From contig CAKRRD010000012.1 of NCBI GenBank assembly GCA_934394815.1, positions 1-60,701 on the forward strand: a DNA stretch of 60,701 bases. The letters are read 5' to 3'. Position 1 is the first letter of the stretch. The number at the start of each line of letters is the position of its first letter. Position numbers and translations under genes: made by a program. The notes below the pieces were generated by a model. That model saw nothing but the letters and a program-made list of their open reading frames with translations, did no database searches and was not told the DNA's origin. The DNA is from an uncultured Acetatifactor sp. GTDB lineage: Bacteria > Bacillota > Clostridia > Lachnospirales > Lachnospiraceae. This document shows positions 17,130 through 24,199 of the stretch, one piece after another.

Positions 17130-17190
17130 AAGGAGGCTAAATCCTCTCCTCGTCAGAGGACTCGGATTTTCCTTCGGAAAACAAGGAGGA
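17130..17190 (+). promoter_or_regulatory. Structured leader before the binding-protein gene
   Basis: Two small stems are possible: TCCTCT/AGAGGA (within 17142-17160) and TTTTCC/GGAAAA (17167-17181). AATCCTCT (17140-17147) could also pair with the ribosome binding site AAGGAGGATT (17183-17192). A second Shine-Dalgarno-like AAGGAGG at 17130 has no start codon after it. The leader may tune expression of this high-output gene. Confidence 0.35.
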
Positions 17191-17196
17191 TTTCTT

Positions 17197-18651
17197 ATGA
17201 AGATGAAAAAGTTTTTAGCTCTTTCCACAGCATCTGTCATGGCACTGTCTATGGTAGCATGTGGAAGCACAGACAACGGCGGCGCAGCTGAGAGTTCCGC
17301 AGCAGCAAGCACCACTCCCGCAACTGCAGAAGCTTCCAGCGAGGCTGCAGCACCTGCAGAGGTTACCAGCCTGAATTACGCAGACATTACTCTGGGTGAG
17401 GATTACACCGACATTACCACCACCATTAAGGTCCTGACCAACCGTACCGACCTGTTGGAGGATGGCGCAGCAGTTCCTTACCAGACTTACATTGATGCAT
17501 TCAACGAGATGTATCCCAACATCACTGTTGATGTAGAAGGTATCACCGATTACGCAAGTGACACACTGCTTCGTCTGCAGGGCGGCGACTGGGGCGATGT
17601 TATGATGATCCCCGCAGTTGACAAGGCTGACTTAAGCACCTACTTCCTTCCTCTTGGAACTACTACCGAGATGGATGGACAGCTGAACTACTACAACCAG
17701 ATGTACGAAGGCGTGGTATACGGCGTTCCTTACACTGCAGGCGTTAACGGCGGTATCGTATACAACAAGGCAGTATTCGAAGCAGCAGGAATCACCGAGA
17801 TGCCCAAGACTCCCGAAGATTTCATTGCAGCATTAAAGCAGATCAAAGAGTATGACAGTTCTATCATTCCCATGTACACCAACTACGCAGCAGGCTGGGC
17901 AATGGGCGGCCAGTGGGATCCCGCTATCAGCGGCAGTGCTACCGGCGACAGCACTTACATGAACCAGAAGTTATTACATACTGCGAATCCTTTTGCTGAT
18001 CCCGGCGACGGAACAGGCGCTTACAACGTATACAAGGTAATGTACGATGCAGTTGCGGAAGGTCTTACCGAGGAAGACTACTCCACCACCGACTGGGAAG
18101 GCTGTAAGGGTATGATCAACAATGGTCAGATCGCATGCATGGTTCTTGGTTCCTGGGCAGTGCCTCAGATGGTAGAAGCCGGTGACAACGGCGATGATAT
18201 CGCTTATATGCCGTTCCCTATTACCCTGACCAGTGGTAAGCAGGCAGCTTCCGTAGGCCCTGACTACAGCTTTGGTATCAACGCTAATACGACCGAGGAC
18301 AATAAGGCAGCAGCTCTGTGCTTTGTGAAGTTCATGGCAGAGGAATCCGGCTTCTCCTATGACTGTGGCGGACTTCCCGTTGCTATCAAGGATACCAGAT
18401 TACCGGACTTCTACGCAGCATTCAAGGGTATCGACTTCGTAGTGGATGAGCCTGCAATCGAAGGCGAAGAGGATCTGTTAAACGAACTGAATGCAGAAAG
18501 TGGTCTGAACATCAACAACAACGGTGAGACCAAGATGCAGGAGCTGGTTGAGTGTGCATCCGACGGTTCCAAGACCTACGATGAGATCATCGACGAGTGG
18601 AATGCAGAGTGGACTTCCGCACAGGAGAGCTGTGGCGTAGAGATCCAGTAG
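17197..18651 (+). CDS. Sugar-binding lipoprotein of an ABC importer (manno-oligosaccharide type)
   Basis: A 484-residue family 1 extracellular solute-binding protein that captures an oligosaccharide at the cell surface for the permeases encoded downstream. Residues 1-22 are a lipoprotein signal peptide with Cys22 (S-M-V-A-C-G-S), followed by a roughly 30-residue Ala/Ser/Glu linker. The mature part has family features such as G-G-I-V-Y-N-K-A-V-F and a late G-P-D-Y-S-F-G-I. AAGGAGGA lies six bases before the ATG. It is the first gene of the mannan operon. Substrate specificity is inferred from the GH130 and epimerase genes that follow. No ATPase gene is nearby; a shared MsmK-type ATPase is likely. 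Confidence 0.93.
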   Translation: MKMKKFLALSTASVMALSMVACGSTDNGGAAESSAAASTTPATAEASSEAAAPAEVTSLNYADITLGEDYTDITTTIKVLTNRTDLLEDGAAVPYQTYIDAFNEMYPNITVDVEGITDYASDTLLRLQGGDWGDVMMIPAVDKADLSTYFLPLGTTTEMDGQLNYYNQMYEGVVYGVPYTAGVNGGIVYNKAVFEAAGITEMPKTPEDFIAALKQIKEYDSSIIPMYTNYAAGWAMGGQWDPAISGSATGDSTYMNQKLLHTANPFADPGDGTGAYNVYKVMYDAVAEGLTEEDYSTTDWEGCKGMINNGQIACMVLGSWAVPQMVEAGDNGDDIAYMPFPITLTSGKQAASVGPDYSFGINANTTEDNKAAALCFVKFMAEESGFSYDCGGLPVAIKDTRLPDFYAAFKGIDFVVDEPAIEGEEDLLNELNAESGLNINNNGETKMQELVECASDGSKTYDEIIDEWNAEWTSAQESCGVEIQ

Positions 18652-18699
18652 TTTCATCAGGCAGTAAACATTAAGCAACTAACTTAATCTTCTGAAGTG

Positions 18700-18727
18700 A
18701 GAGGGAACCCTTTATCCGGTTCCCTCT
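18700..18727 (+). terminator. Intercistronic hairpin after the binding-protein gene
   Basis: A perfect 10-bp stem (AGAGGGAACC with GGTTCCCTCT) and an 8-nt loop lie between the binding protein and the first permease. No long T tract follows, so partial termination or mRNA protection, giving more binding protein than permease, is likely. Confidence 0.7.
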
Positions 18728-18759
18728 TATCTAAGAGAGAAGGGTATGGAGGTATTTCG

Positions 18760-19770
18760 ATGAATGCAGAGACAATGAAGAAAACAAAAAAACCCTTCAG
18801 CATGAAAAAATGGGTAAAGAGCAGGAACGGACAACAGACCATCGTCATCCTGTCCTTCATGATCATTCCCCTGCTTTTGCTGTTCGTGTTCACCTATCTT
18901 CCTTTTGGAGAGATGGTAAAATTCAGCTTTTATAAAATGAAATATGCTACCCCGGTAGACAAAAGACAGTTTGTAGGATTTCGGAACTACATCGACGTAT
19001 TTAAAAAGGATGAATGCTTCAGTGCTTTGAAGCTGAGCCTTTATTACATGGCAGGAGCAATGGTGCAGCTGGCACTTGCGTTGTACCTGGCAACGATCCT
19101 CAGCTTTAAGACCAAGTTCGGCAATATGTTCAAGGGATTCATGTTCTTCCCTTATCTGATCAGTGGTATTGCCATTGGATTTATCTTCAAATTCTTTTAC
19201 ACCAGAGGATTTGTATTCGATACGGTATTACAGTGGTGTGGATTTAACTTAGAAAGTCTTCCGTTCTGGCTGAAGGACAAGAGCGTTAACAATATCTCTC
19301 TGGTGGCTTCCTCGGTATGGCGTTATTACGGCAACAACATGGTACTCTTCATCGGTGCCATCATGTCCGTGGACTCCGAGATGTACGAGGCGGCAGAGCT
19401 GGACGGTGCCAATAAATTCCAACAGTTTATACATATTATTTTACCCAGTATTAAGACCATTGTTACTTTGAACGTGATCCTGTCTATCACAGGTTCTCTG
19501 AGTGCCTTTGATCCTCCTTACGTTATCACCAAGGGCGGCGGCGGAACCGCAACCTACTTTGTATTAATGGATAAGATCGCACATACCAACCAGCAGGTAG
19601 GTCTGGCATCTGCCATGGCTGTGGTACTGTTACTGATCATTTTTGCAGCAACAATTTTACAGAAGCTCTTCTTCAAACTGGTATTTAGAAGCTCTGATGC
19701 GGACAATGAAGAATATACCAGAAGAAAACGTCTCAGAAGAGAGAGAAGATGGAAGGAGGAGGCAGTGTAA
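18760..19770 (+). CDS. ABC sugar permease 1 (MalF/LacF type)
   Basis: A 336-residue inner-membrane permease. After a basic cytoplasmic N terminus there are about six membrane segments, and the EAA loop (E-A-A-E-L-D-G-A-N) that contacts the ATPase is present in the C-terminal half. The tail is unusually basic and charged (R-R-K-R-L-R-R-E-R-R). The start at 18760 is chosen because GGAGGT precedes it by seven bases; an earlier in-frame start at 18697 lies inside the preceding hairpin. The second permease begins two bases after the stop codon. Confidence 0.93.
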   Translation: MNAETMKKTKKPFSMKKWVKSRNGQQTIVILSFMIIPLLLLFVFTYLPFGEMVKFSFYKMKYATPVDKRQFVGFRNYIDVFKKDECFSALKLSLYYMAGAMVQLALALYLATILSFKTKFGNMFKGFMFFPYLISGIAIGFIFKFFYTRGFVFDTVLQWCGFNLESLPFWLKDKSVNNISLVASSVWRYYGNNMVLFIGAIMSVDSEMYEAAELDGANKFQQFIHIILPSIKTIVTLNVILSITGSLSAFDPPYVITKGGGGTATYFVLMDKIAHTNQQVGLASAMAVVLLLIIFAATILQKLFFKLVFRSSDADNEEYTRRKRLRRERRWKEEAV

Positions 19771-19771
19771 G

Positions 19772-20638
19772 ATGGCAAAGATGAAAACCAACCGCAAACA
19801 TTACAGCGCAGGCGCTGTCATCTGGATCGTTATTAAGTATTTTAGTCTGGTATTCTTCTCCTTCGTGGCACTTTTGCCCATCGTATCCTGCGTCATCACG
19901 GCGTTCAAGACCGATGCAGAGTACCAGAGTACCAATGTAATGACCCTGCCGGAGAACTGGCTGAACTTCCAGAACTTTATTGACGCATTTAACCGCGCCA
20001 ACATGGGCAGAGCATATCTGAATTCAGCAATTATTTTGGTATTTGTACTGTTAGGCTCCGTCCTGGTGGGAACACAGCTCGCTTATGTACTGAACCGGTT
20101 CAAGTTCCCCGGCAACGGACTGATCCGCAGCCTGTTCCTGTTCGCAACTCTCCTTCCCGGAATTGCCATGCAGGTCTCTGTATACCAGATCATGAGTAAC
20201 CTTGGATTTATCAATCATCTGTATGGTTATATCATTATGAGTATGGGTACGGATGTTATCTCCATCTACATCTTTATCCAGTTCATGGAAAATATTTCGG
20301 TATCGCTGGATGAATCCGCATTTATCGACGGAGCTTCCTACTTTACTATTTACTGGAAGATCATTCTTCCGCTTCTGAAGCCCGCCATTGTGACTTCTAT
20401 GGTGTTAAAGGGCGTAGGCGTATATAACGAATACTATTGCGCCAGTCTGTATCTGCAGGACAAGAGGACTCTCGGTGTGGTTGCAACCTCCCTGTATACC
20501 TTCACCGGACCTCTTGGAAGCAAATACAATCTGATCTGCGCAGGTGTACTGATGTCTCTGCTGCCTGCCCTGATCGTATTCCTGCTCTGTCAGAAACAGA
20601 TCTACAGTGGAATCACCTCCGGCGCTGTCAAAGGTTAA
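19772..20638 (+). CDS. ABC sugar permease 2 (MalG/LacG type)
   Basis: A 288-residue permease that pairs with the product of 18760-19770. It shows the typical MalG layout: about six membrane segments, a periplasmic-side loop after the first (E-Y-Q-S-T-N-V-M-T-L-P-E-N-W), an EAA loop variant (D-E-S-A-F-I-D-G-A-S-Y) and the C-terminal G-I-T-S-G-A-V-K-G. AAGGAGG lies 12 bases before the ATG at 19772. An in-frame ATG at 19643 would overlap the previous gene by 128 bases and is unlikely. Confidence 0.93.
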   Translation: MAKMKTNRKHYSAGAVIWIVIKYFSLVFFSFVALLPIVSCVITAFKTDAEYQSTNVMTLPENWLNFQNFIDAFNRANMGRAYLNSAIILVFVLLGSVLVGTQLAYVLNRFKFPGNGLIRSLFLFATLLPGIAMQVSVYQIMSNLGFINHLYGYIIMSMGTDVISIYIFIQFMENISVSLDESAFIDGASYFTIYWKIILPLLKPAIVTSMVLKGVGVYNEYYCASLYLQDKRTLGVVATSLYTFTGPLGSKYNLICAGVLMSLLPALIVFLLCQKQIYSGITSGAVKG

Positions 20639-20659
20639 ATACAAAGGAGCGTGTGGAAC

Positions 20660-21850
20660 ATGAAAAATGCGGAAACAAAGAAAATGAGAGAAGAGATCAA
20701 AAAGCATCTGACCGAAGGAATCATTCCTTTCTGGAAAGGGATGCGGGATGACGAGTTCGGCGGTTATTACGGTTTTCTGGACTACGATCTGAAGCTGGAT
20801 AAAAAAGCAGAAAAAGGCTGTATCCTGAACAGCAGGATCACCTGGTTTTTTTCCAACGCATATACACTGTTGAAGGACGAGAGTCTGTTGGAGGAAGCAA
20901 AGCACGGCTACGCTTTCCTGAAAGACCATTGTCTGGACAAAGAATATGGCGGTATCTACTGGTCCTTAAACTATGACGGAACCCCGAAGGATACCACAAA
21001 ACATACCTACAATCAGGCATTCTGCATCTATGCGCTGTCCTCTTACTATGAGGCCAGTGGGGATGTGGAAGCCCTGGAACTGGCAAAAAAGCTGTTTGCC
21101 CTGATCGAGACCACCTGTATGGATGAGGTGGGATATCTGGAAGCTTTCACCAGAGATTTTAAGCCCGAATCCAACGAGAAATTGTCGGAGAACGGTGTGC
21201 TGGCAGATAAGACCATGAACACTCTGCTCCATGTCTTCGAAGCCTATACGGAACTGTACCGGGTATCCGGCGATGAAAAGGTGCGCAGACGCCTTCTGTG
21301 GATCATAGAGGTCTTCGCTGAGAAGGTTTATAATGCGAAGCTCCACAGACAGGAAGTATTTTTCGATAAGCATTATAATACCATTCTGGATCTGCATTCC
21401 TACGGGCATGACATCGAGACCGCATGGCTGATCGACAGAGGCTGTAAGGTACTGGATGATCCGGAACTGACCCGGAAGATGTATGCCATCACTAAAGACC
21501 TGACCGCACAGATTTATAAGGTGGCATTCGACGGACACTCTCTGGCAAACGAATGTGACAGAGGTGTCGTGAATGTACACAGAGTCTGGTGGGTACAGGC
21601 GGAGACTGTGATTGGTTTCCTGAACGGCTATGAGAAAGAACCGGAGAAGACGGAGTATCTGGAAGCCGCTGAGAAGGAATGGGCATTTATCAGAGATCAT
21701 GTGATCGATAAGAGATCCGGTTCCGAATGGTTCTGGGAAGTGGATCCGGAAGGAAATCCCTATCCCGGCCGCCCCATCGTGGAACCTTGGAAATGTCCCT
21801 ACCATAACGGCAGAATGTGCATGGAGGTCATGAAGCGTATTCCCGAATAA
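20660..21850 (+). CDS. AGE-family epimerase, probable cellobiose 2-epimerase
   Basis: A 396-residue (alpha/alpha)6-barrel enzyme of the N-acylglucosamine/cellobiose 2-epimerase family. Recognisable parts are G-G-Y-Y-G-F-L-D near the N terminus, R-I-T-W-F-F-S, and G-H-D-I-E-T-A-W-L with a conserved active-site His. In mannan loci this enzyme converts beta-1,4-mannobiose to mannosyl-glucose, the substrate of the GH130_1 enzyme encoded next. The length suits cellobiose 2-epimerase. ATG 20660 is chosen over GTG 20651 because AAGGAG lies 10 bases before it. A stem-loop follows the stop. Confidence 0.9.
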   Translation: MKNAETKKMREEIKKHLTEGIIPFWKGMRDDEFGGYYGFLDYDLKLDKKAEKGCILNSRITWFFSNAYTLLKDESLLEEAKHGYAFLKDHCLDKEYGGIYWSLNYDGTPKDTTKHTYNQAFCIYALSSYYEASGDVEALELAKKLFALIETTCMDEVGYLEAFTRDFKPESNEKLSENGVLADKTMNTLLHVFEAYTELYRVSGDEKVRRRLLWIIEVFAEKVYNAKLHRQEVFFDKHYNTILDLHSYGHDIETAWLIDRGCKVLDDPELTRKMYAITKDLTAQIYKVAFDGHSLANECDRGVVNVHRVWWVQAETVIGFLNGYEKEPEKTEYLEAAEKEWAFIRDHVIDKRSGSEWFWEVDPEGNPYPGRPIVEPWKCPYHNGRMCMEVMKRIPE

Positions 21851-21862
21851 AACTGTAACGGG

Positions 21863-21879
21863 GGACCTCCAGGAGGTCC
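21863..21879 (+). other. Tight inverted repeat between the epimerase and GH130 genes
   Basis: GGACCTCC and GGAGGTCC form an almost perfect palindrome with a one-base centre; in RNA a 6-7-bp hairpin with a small loop. No T tract follows. It is probably an intercistronic processing or stabilising element. Confidence 0.5.
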
Positions 21880-21925
21880 TGCGTCGACTCCCTGAATAAG
21901 CCGTATTTTAAGAGAGGATATTAAT

Positions 21926-23101
21926 ATGTTAGAGCGATATTATGTAGAAAAAGAGAAGCAAGAAAAGCTGCTTTCCCGTAAAAATGTAAAGTCGGATTTC
22001 TACAACGGTATTTACGACCGTTATGAATATCCGGTTCTGACCAGAGATCATATTCCACTGACCTGGAGATATGATTTAAGTCCCAAGACCAACCCCTATT
22101 TCATGGAGCGTCTGGGTATTAATGCAGTCATGAACTCCGGTGCCATTGAATTAAACGGCAAGTATTATCTGGTAGCCCGTATCGAAGGCAACGACAGAAA
22201 GTCTTTCTTCGGTGTGGCGGAAAGTGACAACGGTGTGGATGGTTTCCGTTTCTGGGATTATCCCATCCTGCTGGATGATACCTGTCCGGAAGAGACCAAT
22301 GTCTATGACATGCGTCTTACCAAGCATGAAGACGGTTATATCTACGGTGTGTTCTGCTCCGAGAGCAAGGATACTTCCGTAAATGATCTGTCTGCAGCAG
22401 TAGCGGCTGCGGGCATTGTCAGAACCAAAGACTTAAAGCACTGGGAGAGACTGGAGAATCTGAAGACCCTTCGTTCTCCCCAGCAGAGAAACGTAGTGCT
22501 GCATCCGGAATTCGTAGATGGCAAATATGCCTTCTACACCAGACCGATGGATGATTTCATCGAGACCGGAAGCGGCGGGGGAATCGGTTTCGGATTGTGT
22601 GATGATATCACCCATGCTGTCATCGACGAAGAGCGTATGACCAGTCTGCGGAAATATCACACCATCACCGAAGCGAAAAACGGTGCGGGAGCTACCCCCA
22701 TCAAGACAGACAGAGGTTGGATACATATCGCACATGGAGTACGTAATACCGCAGCCGGTTTACGTTATGTCATTTATGCTTTTGCCACGGACTTGAAGGA
22801 TCCGGCAAAAGTGATCGCAGAGCCCTCCGGCCTGCTGATCGGCCCTAGAGGGGATGAGAGAGTGGGAGATGTTTCAAACGTAGTATTTACAAACGGTGCT
22901 ATCGCGAATGAGAAGGGGGAAGTCTTTATCTACTATGCATCCAGCGATACCCGCATGCATGTGGCAACTACTACCATAGACAAGCTTGTGGATTATGTAT
23001 TTAACACCCCTTCCGATCCCGGAAGAAGCGTGGAATGTGTAGCACAGAGATGTGAGCTCATCCGCAGAAATGAAGAGTTCTTAAAACAGGAAGCAAGATA
23101 A
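21926..23101 (+). CDS. GH130 phosphorylase, probable 4-O-beta-mannosyl-glucose phosphorylase (GH130_1)
   Basis: A 391-residue five-bladed-propeller enzyme that would split mannosyl-beta-1,4-glucose with phosphate into mannose 1-phosphate and glucose. The length and N-terminal region (N-A-V-M-N-S-G-A-I) fit the GH130_1 branch. The proposed catalytic Asp is Asp128 in N-V-Y-D-M-R-L. Phosphate-contact candidates are the Arg and His residues in the middle of the chain (H-G-V-R-N). No signal peptide, so cytoplasmic. It follows the epimerase, whose product it would use, and precedes a second GH130 gene. Confidence 0.9.
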   Translation: MLERYYVEKEKQEKLLSRKNVKSDFYNGIYDRYEYPVLTRDHIPLTWRYDLSPKTNPYFMERLGINAVMNSGAIELNGKYYLVARIEGNDRKSFFGVAESDNGVDGFRFWDYPILLDDTCPEETNVYDMRLTKHEDGYIYGVFCSESKDTSVNDLSAAVAAAGIVRTKDLKHWERLENLKTLRSPQQRNVVLHPEFVDGKYAFYTRPMDDFIETGSGGGIGFGLCDDITHAVIDEERMTSLRKYHTITEAKNGAGATPIKTDRGWIHIAHGVRNTAAGLRYVIYAFATDLKDPAKVIAEPSGLLIGPRGDERVGDVSNVVFTNGAIANEKGEVFIYYASSDTRMHVATTTIDKLVDYVFNTPSDPGRSVECVAQRCELIRRNEEFLKQEAR

Positions 23102-23126
23102 ATAATACAGAAATGAGGTAACCCAA

Positions 23127-24149
23127 ATGAGCAAGGTTAAGATGATCAGCCCTGCCGTACCCAATGTACCCTGGCAGGATAAACCGGAAGGACATACCGG
23201 AGCGCCGGTATGGAGATATAGTGAAAACCCTATTATTGGCAGAAACCCGGTAGAAGGAGTAGCCAGAATCTTTAATAGTGCGGTAATGCCTTATGGCGAT
23301 GAATTCATCGGCGTGTTCCGCGGTGAACAGGTCAACGGTATTCCCTATATTTATTTAGGACGCAGCAAGGATGCCATTCACTGGGATTTTGATAGGAACA
23401 AGATCCAGTTCGTAGACGAAGAGGGCAAGCCCTTCATGCCGATCTACGCATACGATCCAAGACTGGTCAAGGTAGAAGATACTTATTACATCATCTGGTG
23501 TCAGGATTTCTACGGCGCAGCCATCGGTATTGCGAAGACCACGGATTTCAAGACGTTTGTAAGAATCGAGAATCCATTCCTTCCCTTTAACCGTAACGCC
23601 GTACTGTTCCCCAGAAAAGTACACGGTAATTTCATGATGCTGTCCCGCCCTTCCGACAGTGGACATACGCCTTTTGGAGATATCTTTGTCAGCGAGAGCC
23701 CGGATATGGTATACTGGGGCAAACACAGACATGTGATGGGCAAGTCTTCCGAATGGTGGGAGTCCTTAAAGATCGGTGGAGGTGCAGCACCCATCGAGAC
23801 TTCCGAAGGATGGCTTCTGTTCTACCATGGTGTCAGCGGGACCTGTAACGGTTATGTCTATTCCATCGGTGGAGCGATCCTGGATATTGATAATCCGTCC
23901 ATCGTGAAATATCGTTGTGAGAATTTTCTCCTGACTCCGGAAGAGTGGTATGAGGAGAGAGGATTCGTACCGAATGTATGCTTCCCCTGCGCTACCATCC
24001 ACGACTCCGAGAGCGGCAGGATCGCCATTTACTATGGCGCAGCAGACAGCTATGTAGGACTGGCATTCACGACCATTGATGAAGTGGTTGACTATATCAA
24101 AGAACACAGCGTGGTCAGCACCAGCGATACGGAAGAAGGCAGAAGATAG
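23127..24149 (+). CDS. GH130 phosphorylase, probable beta-1,4-manno-oligosaccharide phosphorylase (GH130_2)
   Basis: A 340-residue GH130 enzyme, shorter than its neighbour, as usual for GH130_2. It would phosphorolyse manno-oligosaccharides from the non-reducing end to mannose 1-phosphate. The proposed catalytic Asp is Asp110 in Y-D-P-R-L, and F-Y-H-G-V gives a conserved His near 233. It begins 25 bases after the first GH130 gene, behind AGGTAA. Together the pair and the epimerase form the cytoplasmic manno-oligosaccharide pathway. The exact chain-length preference cannot be read from sequence. Confidence 0.9.
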   Translation: MSKVKMISPAVPNVPWQDKPEGHTGAPVWRYSENPIIGRNPVEGVARIFNSAVMPYGDEFIGVFRGEQVNGIPYIYLGRSKDAIHWDFDRNKIQFVDEEGKPFMPIYAYDPRLVKVEDTYYIIWCQDFYGAAIGIAKTTDFKTFVRIENPFLPFNRNAVLFPRKVHGNFMMLSRPSDSGHTPFGDIFVSESPDMVYWGKHRHVMGKSSEWWESLKIGGGAAPIETSEGWLLFYHGVSGTCNGYVYSIGGAILDIDNPSIVKYRCENFLLTPEEWYEERGFVPNVCFPCATIHDSESGRIAIYYGAADSYVGLAFTTIDEVVDYIKEHSVVSTSDTEEGRR

Positions 24150-24156
24150 AATCACG

Positions 24157-24177
24157 GGACCCGTGTAAAGCGGGTCC
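24157..24177 (+). other. Hairpin between GH130_2 and the GGDEF-esterase gene
   Basis: GGACCCG (24157-24163) pairs with CGGGTCC (24171-24177), followed only by TTTGCGG. It may give partial termination and lower expression of the fusion gene that starts at 24200. Confidence 0.55.
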
Positions 24178-24199
24178 TTTGCGGCTTTGGAGACAGCGT

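Larger units (their letters stand above)
16806..17196. promoter_or_regulatory. Divergent control region between the AraC gene and the importer operon
   Basis: This 390-base AT-rich gap holds no gene. It contains AGCTTATTTT (16821-16830) and TTAATTTAGC (16839-16848), each with an exact reverse complement in the overlapping block AAAATAAGCTAAATTAA (16921-16937). These are probably AraC-type half-sites. A candidate promoter (TTGATG 17050-17055, TATAAT 17075-17080, 19-base spacer), a cre-like operator (17099-17112) and a structured leader follow. Confidence 0.55.
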
